NCBI RefSeq assembly: GCF_024396695.1
Contig: NZ_CP094359.1
Location: forward strand, 2,534,001 to 2,598,000
Reading direction: 5' to 3'
Origin: Acidithiobacillus sp. YTS05
Lineage (GTDB): Bacteria > Pseudomonadota > Gammaproteobacteria > Acidithiobacillales > Acidithiobacillaceae
Length of the DNA: 64,000 bases
Made by a program: the position numbers and the translations under genes. Below are positions 26,947-35,802 of this stretch, one piece after another. A model generated the notes under the pieces. The model did no database searches. It saw only the letters and a list, made by a program, of their open reading frames with translations, and was not told where the DNA came from. Within the stretch, counting starts at the first letter, position 1. Each line of letters opens with the position of its first letter.

Positions 26947-27978
26947 CTATGCGTTTTCCAATACCTTTGCCAGTACCTGACTGACCTCGATCTCCTCCAT
27001 ACAACGGTGATGCTTGAGCGGACAGACCCGCTTGCCGCAGGGACTGCAGGGTAGATCCCGACGCAATACCTGGGCATTTTCCGACAGTGGCGGCGTCATT
27101 GCCAGCGAAGTCGGGCCGTAGATGGCAATGACGCGACTGCCCACGGCACCAGCGACATGCATCAGGCCGGAGTCATTGCTGACGGTGATCGGCGCCAGAG
27201 AAAGCAGATCGATGGCCTGCAGCAGGGTGGTACGACCGCCCAGATCGATAGCCCCGGGTGCCTGGGCAGCGATTTCTTGGGTAATGGCGGCATCCTTGGG
27301 ACTACCAAAGAGCCAGACCGCGTGACCACTTTGCAGGAGGGCCTGGGCCAGACGCGTCCAGTGACCGACCGGCCAGCGTTTGGCCGGCCCAAATTCGGCG
27401 CCCGGGGCCAGGGCAACCACGCGCGTCCCGGGATCAAGACCAAATTCCTGCCAGGCCAGGGATCGGGCCGCTGCGTCGATCTGCAAGCGCGGCGCGGGCA
27501 AGCTGTGCGGCTGCGGCAGACGTGGGGGCAGGCCGAGAGCGACGTACTGATCCACGGTACGTGGGAGTTTGCGGCGATTCAATCGATGGGGATCAGAAAG
27601 TAGCCACGCACGCATCTCGCGACGAAAACCACTGCGCACCGGAACCTTCATCCAATACGGAATCAACGCCGATTTGAAACTGTTGGGCAGGCAGATGGCC
27701 CAGTCGTAGTCGGTGGGCTGGAGCTCCCGGGCGAGGCCACGCCGCGCCTTGATTGCTAGCCTCCCATGCGGAATTTCCAGCGAGATCACCCGCCGCAGCT
27801 CGGCCATGCGCAACCCCACGGGCGCACTGGCCGGCGGTGCCAGAAGATCGATCTGCACCTGCGGCCAACGCCGGCGCATTACTTGAAACAGGACCTGTGC
27901 CATCACCATGTCCCCCACCCAGGATGGACCGATGACCAACACCTGCGCCGGATCGTTACTGCGCGCCAGGCGTGTCAT
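26947..27978 (-). CDS. waaF: ADP-heptose:LPS heptosyltransferase II
   Basis: 343 aa glycosyltransferase (GT9) adding the second heptose to the lipopolysaccharide inner core. VLVIGPSWVGDMVMAQ at the start, LPNSFKSALIP, then LAPGAEFGPAKRWP and the donor-site NDSGLMHVAG with GPTS all follow WaaF. The ATG at 27978 gives the family N-terminus but lacks a good ribosome-binding site; upstream TTG or GTG codons in frame are possible. The same operon contains a heptose-synthesis fusion. Confidence 0.9.
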   Translation of the reverse strand: MTRLARSNDPAQVLVIGPSWVGDMVMAQVLFQVMRRRWPQVQIDLLAPPASAPVGLRMAELRRVISLEIPHGRLAIKARRGLARELQPTDYDWAICLPNSFKSALIPYWMKVPVRSGFRREMRAWLLSDPHRLNRRKLPRTVDQYVALGLPPRLPQPHSLPAPRLQIDAAARSLAWQEFGLDPGTRVVALAPGAEFGPAKRWPVGHWTRLAQALLQSGHAVWLFGSPKDAAITQEIAAQAPGAIDLGGRTTLLQAIDLLSLAPITVSNDSGLMHVAGAVGSRVIAIYGPTSLAMTPPLSENAQVLRRDLPCSPCGKRVCPLKHHRCMEEIEVSQVLAKVLENA

Positions 27979-28019
27979 GCGCTGTACCCGCGGCAAAAGC
28001 TCCGCGCCCTGCGCGTCGG

Positions 28020-28790
28020 CTACCACAGGTTTCCCAGCAGCATGACCACCAGTTCCACGGCAATCAGTACGATGATGATCCATTCCAGAATGGTCTCGCG
28101 CTCGTGGCGGCTGGCGACGACGATGACCTCCAGACCCTCGCGGATGGCGTCGAGTTTTTCGTCGAGGGCGCGAAAGCGGCTGGTGAGTTCGAGATCGGCA
28201 GACAGCTCCCGGGACAGGAGCTCAAGGCCCGGGGTTTCCCAGACGATATCCGGGTTGTCGAGTACCGCCAGCCGCGAGAGGATCTCGGTGCGGGTAGCCG
28301 AGGTCGACGCCAGAAAACGCAGGTATCCACCTCTACGCCCTGGCAAACGTCCGCTTCTGGTGACCTCGGAAAGCAGATTCAGGGTAGTTTCGAGGAGGCT
28401 TTCGACCGCCTCCTCATGGAGTTCCAAAGCCAGACTCTGGGCCAGACGCAGGGCCACCAGAAAGAGGCGCTCATCATCCATCTGGCGAAGCTGTACCGCT
28501 TCTTTGCCGACACCATCGCGATCACTCAGACGGAGCTGGAGTTCTTCCACGTTCACCTTACTGACCGCCGGAAACGCCGCCTGTACACCCGCCATGATCC
28601 GCGCTTGCAAGGCCGGCCCCGCTTCATAGAAGCAGATCACCCCCGAGCGAAACAAGACCACCCGGGTCTCGCCATCGCGCAGCATGCGGTGCGCTGGTCC
28701 CTCGAAGACGCGCTCCATGTCAAAGCATTCGCTCCAGGTCTTGAGCTGGATCTGGCGCACCGGTTGAATGGCATGGAGAAGGGGCTGCAT
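28020..28790 (-). CDS. RMND1/Sif2-family (DUF155) protein with C-terminal membrane anchor
   Basis: 256 aa. Central DUF155 pattern (VVLFRSGVICFYE, LAQSLALELHEEAVESLLE, RLAVLDNPDIVWETPGLE) and a C-terminal hydrophobic helix (about 235-255) preceded by ERETILEW, the tail-anchor layout of the family. Mitochondrial relatives support translation; the bacterial role is unknown. Operon member, 6 bp after the oxidase gene. Confidence 0.8.
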   Translation of the reverse strand: MQPLLHAIQPVRQIQLKTWSECFDMERVFEGPAHRMLRDGETRVVLFRSGVICFYEAGPALQARIMAGVQAAFPAVSKVNVEELQLRLSDRDGVGKEAVQLRQMDDERLFLVALRLAQSLALELHEEAVESLLETTLNLLSEVTRSGRLPGRRGGYLRFLASTSATRTEILSRLAVLDNPDIVWETPGLELLSRELSADLELTSRFRALDEKLDAIREGLEVIVVASRHERETILEWIIIVLIAVELVVMLLGNLW

Positions 28791-28796
28791 GGGGGC

Positions 28797-30179
28797 TTAG
28801 TCGTCGGGAAACAGCTTGCCAGGGTTGAGGACGCCCAGGGGATCGAAGAGCCCTTTGATTTGCCGCTGCAGGTGCAGGCTGACGGGGTCCAGTTCGCGGC
28901 CCACGAAGGCGCGCTTGACGCTGCCGATGCCATGTTCTCCGGAAAGCGTACCGCCCAGCGCCAGCACGCTGCTGAACAGACGATCCAGACCCCGCTCGGC
29001 GCGTCGCATCTCGTCCGGGTTGGCGGGGTCGACGAGGAAATTGACGTGGAGATTGCCATTGCCGGCATGACCAAAGCTGACGATCCGCAAGCGTTCGGCG
29101 CTGGCGATGTCTTCGATCTCGGCCAGAAGATCACAAAGGCGCGGCACCGGCACCACCACATCTTCATTGATCTTGCGCGGGGCCATGGCCTTGGTCGCCG
29201 GAGACAGCGACTTGCGCGCCGCCCACAGGGCAGCAATGGCCGCCTCGTCCTGACCGTGTTCGATCTGCAGCAGCCCCGCCCCGGAGAGCGCGACAGCCAT
29301 CAACTCCAACTGACGCGGGAGATCCGCCGCTTCACCATCCACCTCGACCATAAGCAGAGCGCGACTGCTGTCGGGCAGGCTGTTCGCGGCGCCCATGCCG
29401 CGCACCGCCGCCAGGGCGTGGGCGTCCATGAACTCCACCGCGCTGGGCAGAAAACCCTGCTGCATGACCCGATTCACCGCGGCACAGGCATCTTTGCTCT
29501 GCGCATAGGCGGCGCGCAACAAGGCTCGCGCGGCAGGACGCGGTGCCAGCCGCAGCGTCGCCTCGGTAATCAGGGCCAGGGTACCTTCACTGCCCACCAA
29601 CAGCCGGGTGAGATCATAGCCCACCACGCCCTTGCTGGTGCGCACGCCGGTTTCCAGGGTTTCGCCACGCCCGGTCACGGCCCGCAGGCCCAGAACATAG
29701 TCTCGGGTCACACCGTATTTGACGGCATGCGGCCCCCCGGCATTCATCGCCAGATTGCCGCCGATGCGGCAGTAGGGACTGCTACCGGGATCCGGGAGAT
29801 ACGCCAGTCCATCGCGGCTGGCGATGCGATCGATCTCGCCGGTGATGCAGCCGCTTTGCACGCGGATGAGGCGTTCCTGCGGGGCATATTCCAGCACCTG
29901 CGTCATGCACTCGAATGAGAGCACCGCCCCGCCCTCCACCGGCAAGGCGCCGCCGACGTTGCCGGAGCCCGCCCCGCGCGCCGTTAGAGGAATGCGATGA
30001 CGCCCTGCCAGACGGACGATGGCCTGTACCTCTTCATGGCTGTGGGGGAAGAGCACGATGGCGGGCAGCCGTGCCTCGGGGGTATCATCACGGCTATACA
30101 GCTCGCGCGTGTACTGATCATCGCGGGCACGCTCGGCACCCAGGCTGGCCTTGAATCCGGCAATGGCCCCCTGGCTCAT
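28797..30179 (-). CDS. FAD-linked oxidase, GlcD/D-lactate dehydrogenase type
   Basis: 460 aa, vanillyl-alcohol-oxidase fold. FAD-binding PLTARGAGSGNVGGALP (about 59-75), PDPGSSPYCRIGGNLAMNAGG, VGSEGTLALITEATL, and the C-terminal GEHGIGSVKR. These enzymes oxidise 2-hydroxy acids such as D-lactate or glycolate. No GlcE/GlcF partners are next door, so it is likely a stand-alone D-lactate dehydrogenase-like enzyme. The start overlaps the stop of the heptose fusion gene by 4 bp. Confidence 0.85.
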   Translation of the reverse strand: MSQGAIAGFKASLGAERARDDQYTRELYSRDDTPEARLPAIVLFPHSHEEVQAIVRLAGRHRIPLTARGAGSGNVGGALPVEGGAVLSFECMTQVLEYAPQERLIRVQSGCITGEIDRIASRDGLAYLPDPGSSPYCRIGGNLAMNAGGPHAVKYGVTRDYVLGLRAVTGRGETLETGVRTSKGVVGYDLTRLLVGSEGTLALITEATLRLAPRPAARALLRAAYAQSKDACAAVNRVMQQGFLPSAVEFMDAHALAAVRGMGAANSLPDSSRALLMVEVDGEAADLPRQLELMAVALSGAGLLQIEHGQDEAAIAALWAARKSLSPATKAMAPRKINEDVVVPVPRLCDLLAEIEDIASAERLRIVSFGHAGNGNLHVNFLVDPANPDEMRRAERGLDRLFSSVLALGGTLSGEHGIGSVKRAFVGRELDPVSLHLQRQIKGLFDPLGVLNPGKLFPDD

Positions 30180-31246
30180 GACCGGGTGTCCCGAATTTTC
30201 TGCAACAGGCCGGTGGTACTGCGCTGATGACGAAAGGAAATGCTCAACACCCGGCCGCCCCAGCCCTGTACCTCGGTCGCGCCAACAATTTTTTCGACGG
30301 GCCAGTCGCCCCCCTTGACCAGGATTTCGGGCCGCAGCCTTTGAATCAGTCGCAGAGGGGTGTCATCATCGAAAGCCGTGACATAGTCCACCGCGGCCAG
30401 GCCGGCAAGGACCCCTTGGCGATCGGCGAGGGGATTGATCGGGCGATCGGCACCCTTGCCCAGGCGCCGCACTGAAGCATCACTGTTCACCGCCAGCACC
30501 AGAGTAGCGCCTTCGGCTTTCGCCTCCGCGAGGTACTGCACATGGCCACGGTGGAGAATGTCGAAAACGCCGTTGGTGAACACCAGCGGACGCTGGCCCT
30601 GTATCCGCACCGCCAGCTCGCCCCAATCGTTGATGATTTTATCGTCCAGGGTTTGCGGCTGTTCCAACTCCGCCGCGTGGGCATCGACGGCAGCACAGAG
30701 GCTATGAATCAGCAGCAGGTGGACTTCCTGAATACGGGCCGTGCGTTCATGGGGTACGCGCAACTCGATATCTCCGGGACGCAGCTCCCGCGCCAGGGCG
30801 CCGCCGTCCCGGCCGGTAAAGGCAAGCACCCACAGACCCCGAGCCTGCGCCGCACGCACCGCAGCGAGAATGTTGGCGGAATTGCCGGAGGTGCTGAATA
30901 CGAGCAGGCCATCTCCGGCGTTGCCCAAGGCCGCCACCTGGCGAGCGAAAACCTGCTCGTAGTCGAGATCATTGGCAATGGAGGTCAACACCGCCCCGTC
31001 GGTACTGAGGGCGATAGCCGGCAAGGGTCGGCGCCAACCCTCGAAGCGATTGACCAGTTCCGAGGCAATATGGGCGGCATCTCCGGCGGAGCCGCCATTG
31101 CCACAGCTCAAGAGCTTGCCGCCGCGCCGCAGGCTGCGCAGGATGCTCTCCTCTGCGTGCCGACAGGGCCCTGCCAGCTCCTCCAGCGCACGCAAAAGGG
31201 TGCGATGCTCAGCCAGTTGCACTGGCCAAAATAGCGAATCATTCAT
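30176..31246 (-). CDS. Fusion of GmhA/DiaA-like SIS domain and HldE C-terminal adenylyltransferase
   Basis: 356 aa. Residues 1-195 form a SIS domain (CGNGGSAGDAAHIASELVNRF, STSGNS, a RIQEVHLL helix) of the sedoheptulose-7-phosphate isomerase GmhA/DiaA type. Residues about 220-350 form a nucleotidyltransferase with GVFDILHRGH, VNSDASVRRLGKG, VKGGDW and RSTTGLL, as in the adenylyltransferase half of HldE. First and fourth steps of ADP-heptose synthesis would thus sit in one chain. The kinase half is absent here. In E. coli the slot after lpoA-yraN holds diaA, a GmhA paralogue, so a DiaA-like role for the first half cannot be excluded. Confidence 0.88.
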   Translation of the reverse strand: MNDSLFWPVQLAEHRTLLRALEELAGPCRHAEESILRSLRRGGKLLSCGNGGSAGDAAHIASELVNRFEGWRRPLPAIALSTDGAVLTSIANDLDYEQVFARQVAALGNAGDGLLVFSTSGNSANILAAVRAAQARGLWVLAFTGRDGGALARELRPGDIELRVPHERTARIQEVHLLLIHSLCAAVDAHAAELEQPQTLDDKIINDWGELAVRIQGQRPLVFTNGVFDILHRGHVQYLAEAKAEGATLVLAVNSDASVRRLGKGADRPINPLADRQGVLAGLAAVDYVTAFDDDTPLRLIQRLRPEILVKGGDWPVEKIVGATEVQGWGGRVLSISFRHQRSTTGLLQKIRDTRS

Positions 31247-31608
31247 GGGCTGGGCACCTGAAAGGCATCACGAATCCACTCGCCCTCTTCCTCGCCATCA
31301 AAGCTCACGACATCGAAGCGACAGGGCCAGGACTGATATTGGACATGGCGCAACAGAAAAAATTGGGCGGCGCGGATGATCCGTTGTTGTTTGCGCGGTC
31401 CGATGCTGGCGGCAGCGTTCCCCTGGCGGTCGTGGCTGCGGCTGCGGACCTCGATAAAGACGAGACTGTCCCGGTCCTGGGCAATGAGGTCGATCTCGCC
31501 AAGGCGGCAGCGAAAGTTGCGCTCCAGCACGCGCATTCCTCGTTCACGCAACAGCCCCTGCGCGCGATCTTCATGCCACTGGCCAATGCGCTGCGTGGGA
31601 GAAGGCAT
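31243..31608 (-). CDS. yraN: YraN family (UPF0102) predicted endonuclease
   Basis: 121 aa. Restriction-endonuclease-like fold with ERNFRCRLGEIDLIAQD and LVFIEVRSRS (the E-x-D...E-x-R core of UPF0102). The start at 31608 fits the family length and lies 2 bp after the lpoA stop; the longer frame runs through lpoA. Overlaps the fusion gene by 4 bp. The lpoA-yraN order is conserved in gammaproteobacteria. Confidence 0.88.
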   Translation of the reverse strand: MPSPTQRIGQWHEDRAQGLLRERGMRVLERNFRCRLGEIDLIAQDRDSLVFIEVRSRSHDRQGNAAASIGPRKQQRIIRAAQFFLLRHVQYQSWPCRFDVVSFDGEEEGEWIRDAFQVPSP

Positions 31609-31610
31609 CG

Positions 31611-33434
31611 TCAGGGCCTCGGCAACTGCGGCAAGACCTGCAGGGTACCATTCTGCCAGGTTACCCATTGCAGATGGCGTTGGCCGTGTCGCACCGGATC
31701 TGCGGCAATCCCCATCAACTGCCTGTTCTCCTGCTGGGCCGATGCCGTCGAGCCAAGGATCTTCGCCAGCAAGCCATAGGCCTCCACCCCGAGCCCCGCC
31801 ATACGCCACTGTTGCGCCGTTGCCTGCGGCAGACTCTGCTTGACTGCTTCGGCGGCAGGACCATTGGCCATCTGCGGGTCGAACACCCAGGGCATGCCCA
31901 GGGCATAGATCTTGGCGCCACTCAGTCCGCCAGAATTCTCACTGGTAAAAGTGGGAATGCCCGCCAAAAGGATCGGACCGGAACTCTGCGCGCGGATATC
32001 GCCAACGATCGTCGCTAGATTTTGCTCTGGCGCGACTAGGAAAAAGAAAGCCCTTTGTCCACTGACAGAGCCCAACGCCTCCCGCACAGCGCCTGCAGTA
32101 TCGCCATTTCCCACTCGGTAGTGGGCGACGCCCGCAACGTCGCCACCAAGCCGCTTCCAGTTTTCCAGAAAGGCCGCCTGCATGGCGGCCCCCTGGGCAT
32201 CCAAAGGATACAGTACCGCGGCCTGGCGATAGCCGGCCTGAAACGCATCTTCCGCGACGCGTCGGGCAACCACCTGCAAACTGATGTCAAAGTCGTAGAT
32301 GCCTTTGCCAGGATCGCTGGCGACGTCGCCAAGCAGCAGGATGGGCGGATCCTGCGGGTGGCGCGCACCGAGCACGGCATTGATATCCTGTGGCAAAGCG
32401 GGACCGACAAAAGCCGCGCAGCCGGCCTGAACCCCCGCAGCATACTGGGTAGCATTCAGTGCCGGGTCGCTGCTGTCACTTAGTTCGTGAATGGCTGACC
32501 CCGAGGCCTGCCGCGCCGCCACTTGCAGACCCGCCGTGAAGGCCAGGGTATCGTCGGCAAAGCGGCCCGTGGTGGGAAGCAGGGTGCAAATCGCACCCTT
32601 GGCTCCACTCGCTGGGGTTGCCGCTGCATGTTCGTAATGAATGTTGGGATGACCCGGGTGCGCCTGCAGCCAAGCGGCAAACGCTGCCGCACGGCTCGCG
32701 GGGTCGACATGTTCCCGAGCGATCAAGGCAAAGGCCAGCCATTCCTGTACGATCGGATCGCCGCTGCGCCCCTGCCAGTTTTTCAGTTTTGCCGAGCTTT
32801 GCGCATCCAATAGCGAATGAATATGCTGCCGGTTTTCCGCCTTGGCGGCACCAGAGAGAAGTGCATCCCGCTTCACCAGAAAATCGAGGGCCGTGAGATC
32901 GTGGTTTTCGCGCTGATAGATATCCGCCAGCTCTTTCATCGCGATGGCCCGTTGCTCGGGAGAGACAGCACTGATGCTGAGGAGCTCGGCAAGGGCGCCG
33001 CGCGCCAGCTTGTCCTGCCCATCGCGCTGATAAGCCTGTGCCTGAATCCACAGTGCCTTGGCACGTTGGGACGGATCCTGACTCAGGCGCAGCACCTCGG
33101 CACTGAGCAGACTCGCCACCTGCGCGCGATTGCCATCCAAAGAAGCCTGCGCTGCCTTGAGCAGGTACTCGAGTTGTTTATCGGCCCCGCTCGCGGCAGC
33201 GGCCTGGATGTACTCCTTGGCAGCCGCAAGGTCCTTTCCTTCCGCCAGCAGGCGGTCAGCCTCTTGTGCCTGACTGATTTCCGTTGCCGCCGGCGTCACC
33301 GCCACCGGCGCGGGAGTGGGGGTTGGCGACGGTGAATGTGGCATACTGGCGCAAGCGCTCAACAACACGGTGAGAAGCGCCGTGCTTCCGAGGCGCCACG
33401 ATGCGGGCGCGAAGAGTCTGGAGAGCTGCTGCAT
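31611..33434 (-). CDS. lpoA: Penicillin-binding protein activator LpoA (LppC)
   Basis: 607 aa outer-membrane lipoprotein. Lipobox LLSACASM followed by a Pro/Thr linker; TPR-like helical N-domain; then a periplasmic-binding-protein-like LppC domain from about 270 (ICTLLPTTGRFADDTLAFTAG, FVGPALPQDINAV, AFFFLVAPEQN). LpoA activates PBP1A from outside. The start at MQQLSRL (33434) places the basic residues before the signal helix; an in-frame start at 33470 exists. Divergent from rsmI with 49 bp between starts. Confidence 0.88.
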   Translation of the reverse strand: MQQLSRLFAPASWRLGSTALLTVLLSACASMPHSPSPTPTPAPVAVTPAATEISQAQEADRLLAEGKDLAAAKEYIQAAAASGADKQLEYLLKAAQASLDGNRAQVASLLSAEVLRLSQDPSQRAKALWIQAQAYQRDGQDKLARGALAELLSISAVSPEQRAIAMKELADIYQRENHDLTALDFLVKRDALLSGAAKAENRQHIHSLLDAQSSAKLKNWQGRSGDPIVQEWLAFALIAREHVDPASRAAAFAAWLQAHPGHPNIHYEHAAATPASGAKGAICTLLPTTGRFADDTLAFTAGLQVAARQASGSAIHELSDSSDPALNATQYAAGVQAGCAAFVGPALPQDINAVLGARHPQDPPILLLGDVASDPGKGIYDFDISLQVVARRVAEDAFQAGYRQAAVLYPLDAQGAAMQAAFLENWKRLGGDVAGVAHYRVGNGDTAGAVREALGSVSGQRAFFFLVAPEQNLATIVGDIRAQSSGPILLAGIPTFTSENSGGLSGAKIYALGMPWVFDPQMANGPAAEAVKQSLPQATAQQWRMAGLGVEAYGLLAKILGSTASAQQENRQLMGIAADPVRHGQRHLQWVTWQNGTLQVLPQLPRP

Positions 33435-33483
33435 GGGGCAAAGTGTAGGGAGAAGACCGCAGGTGCGCAATGAGAGGATGGAG

Positions 33484-34350
33484 ATGTCAATTGGACGAGA
33501 AAACTATCCCGGCCGCTTGGCAATCGTCGGTACGCCCATCGGCAATCTGGAGGATCTCTCACCCCGGGCACGGCGAGTGCTCAGCGAGGCCGACCGGATC
33601 CTCGTCGAGGACCGCCGCCATGCCCAGCGCCTTTTTCAAAGCATCGGTATCCAGCCGCGCACCGAACCGCTCCACGAGCACAACGAGCGCAGCCAGATCC
33701 CCCGCATCCTCGGCTACCTGCAGGCCGGCGAGCGCCTTGCCTTGATTTCGGATGCCGGCATGCCGCTGATCTCCGACCCCGGCTACCCGCTGGTCCGCGA
33801 ACTGCGCCGTGCCGGAGTTGCGATCACCGTCGTCCCCGGCCCCTCTGCGGCCCTGGCCGCCCTGGCCCTGGCCGGCCTGCCTACGGACCGCTTCTGCTTT
33901 GAGGGCTTTTTGCCAGCCAAAAGCGCGGCACGGCAGCAGCGCCTGCGCGAACTCGAGGCGGAAACTCGCAGCATGATCTTCTACGAAGCACCACACCGCA
34001 TTTTGGCGACCCTGGAGGACATGATTGCGCTGCTGTCTGGCGCTCGCGGCGCCATTTTGGCCCGTGAAATCACCAAGTTGCACGAAGAAGCCATAGGCGA
34101 GAGCCTGGCAGCAATCCATGCCTCCCTGACTGCCTCCCCGGAGCGCCAACGCGGCGAGATGTGCCTGGTGCTCGCTGGCGCGCCAGAACGCGAAAGCGGC
34201 GAGGCAGACCTCGATCGCCTGCTCCGCCCATTGTTGCAGGAACTCCCCCTGGCGCAAGCCGTGCGACTTGCCGAGGCCCAAAGCGGCGCCCCCCACCGGC
34301 GCCTCTATCAGCGCGCCCTTGCCTTGACTTCCGCAGCGGAGTCGGATTAA
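33484..34350 (+). CDS. rsmI: 16S rRNA (cytidine-1402-2'-O)-methyltransferase
   Basis: 288 aa tetrapyrrole-methylase-fold enzyme. Signature LAIVGTPIGNLEDLSPRA, VEDRRHAQRLF, HEHNERSQIP, ISDAGMPLISDPG, and FEGFLPAKSAAR with FYEAPHRI. The ATG at 33484 sits 6 nt after AGAGG; the one at 33478 is too close. The rsmI/lpoA divergent arrangement matches E. coli. Followed by tRNA-Phe. Confidence 0.94.
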   Translation: MSIGRENYPGRLAIVGTPIGNLEDLSPRARRVLSEADRILVEDRRHAQRLFQSIGIQPRTEPLHEHNERSQIPRILGYLQAGERLALISDAGMPLISDPGYPLVRELRRAGVAITVVPGPSAALAALALAGLPTDRFCFEGFLPAKSAARQQRLRELEAETRSMIFYEAPHRILATLEDMIALLSGARGAILAREITKLHEEAIGESLAAIHASLTASPERQRGEMCLVLAGAPERESGEADLDRLLRPLLQELPLAQAVRLAEAQSGAPHRRLYQRALALTSAAESD

Positions 34351-34365
34351 ATCGCGACTCTCACA

Positions 34366-34441
<76 letters not shown>

Positions 34442-34652
34442 TATAAAACAATATGTTGCTCAATATATTTGGGCAAGAAAACCACCAATTGGCACAGAGT
34501 TGGCACAGTAACTGCTCGCCCGACAGGCGGATAAAAAATCCTCTGCTCCTGCCGAAAGCCCAATAGATACAGTCTTCACAGCCTATTGATTTTGGCACGC
34601 TAGCCGAATACCTTGTCTGACATAAACGGGACAGGGCGGGAGGCGAGTGAGC

Positions 34653-35681
34653 ATGGCAAGCATCAATCGTCGCGGCAAGTATTGGCGGGTGCAGATCCGC
34701 AGGCAGGGTTATCCTTACCTCTCGGCTACCTTCGACACCAAAGCCGAGGCCACGGCCTGGGCGTTCAAAAAGGAAGCGGAACTCGACCGGCAGACCCCCG
34801 CAGAGGTTTGTCAGCGCCTGGAGGCTCGGCAATACCGCCTTGCCGACGCGCTGTTGCGCTATGAGATGGACGTTCTCCCGGACAAGAAACCCACCACCCA
34901 GAAACGGGAATTGGGCATCATGGCCGATCTCAAGGGCACGTTCGGGGATCTGGCTTTGGCGGAGATCAGCGGCCAGCGGCTGGCCCTGATGGTGAAGCAC
35001 TGGGAGCGGCCCAGCGAAGCGCACCCCAAGGGATTGGGTCCGCACTCCATCCGGCTATACCTGGCTCTGATCTCGCATCTCTACACCATTGCCCGGTCGG
35101 AATGGGGTATGGCCGATCTCATCAATCCGGTGCCCCTGGTGCGCAAGCCCAAACTCCCCCGGGGACGGGACCGAAGGCTTGTCGGCGATGAAGAAGAGCG
35201 GTTGTTGGCGGTGTGTGAAGGAACGAATCCTGAACTCGCGGATATCGTGCGCTTTGCCATCGAGACTGCCATGCGCCAGTCCGAAATCATGGGCCTGACC
35301 TGGGATCGGTTGGATTTCCGCAATCACACAGTTTTTCTGCAAGATACGAAGAACGGGGAGACCCGTCTGGTACCGCTGTCCATCGCTGCGGAAGAGTGTC
35401 TCAAGCGGCAGCGGGAGCGGCGCGGTACGGATCCCAAGGGCAGGGTCTGGAGCTATACCACCGACGGCATGCGGGCCAGCTACTTCAAGGTGCTCAAGAA
35501 AGCTGGCGTCGAGGGTCTGACCTTTCACGACCTGCGCCATGAGGCCACCAGCCGCCTCTGCGAGCGCGGCTTGCCGATCATGACGGTACAGGCTATAACC
35601 GGTCATAAGTCCACGCAGATGCTGAAGCGGTACACGCATATCTCGCCAAGGGCTCTGGTAGCGGCGGTGCGGGGCGTGTAG
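34653..35681 (+). CDS. Tyrosine recombinase integrase
   Basis: 342 aa. Arm-type N-domain (RRGKYWRVQIRRQG), core-binding SAM-like domain about 60-160, and a catalytic domain with Arg in TAMRQSEIMGL, HDLRHEA, HKS and the Tyr in KRYTHIS. All catalytic residues of the R-K-H-R-H/W-Y set that I can place are intact. GGGAGG lies 9 nt before the ATG at 34653; a GTG at 34647 is closer. Likely integrates the element at the flanking tRNA-Phe. Confidence 0.93.
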   Translation: MASINRRGKYWRVQIRRQGYPYLSATFDTKAEATAWAFKKEAELDRQTPAEVCQRLEARQYRLADALLRYEMDVLPDKKPTTQKRELGIMADLKGTFGDLALAEISGQRLALMVKHWERPSEAHPKGLGPHSIRLYLALISHLYTIARSEWGMADLINPVPLVRKPKLPRGRDRRLVGDEEERLLAVCEGTNPELADIVRFAIETAMRQSEIMGLTWDRLDFRNHTVFLQDTKNGETRLVPLSIAAEECLKRQRERRGTDPKGRVWSYTTDGMRASYFKVLKKAGVEGLTFHDLRHEATSRLCERGLPIMTVQAITGHKSTQMLKRYTHISPRALVAAVRGV

Positions 35682-35802
35682 CTACGCTTGGCCGGACAAT
35701 TAATGGCGCGGTTCCATCAGCACCTTGTATTGTTCTACGGCGGCACTCTTACCGCTCGCCGACCTGGAAGCTATTCTAGGTTATTGTACGAGCTTCTCGC
35801 TA

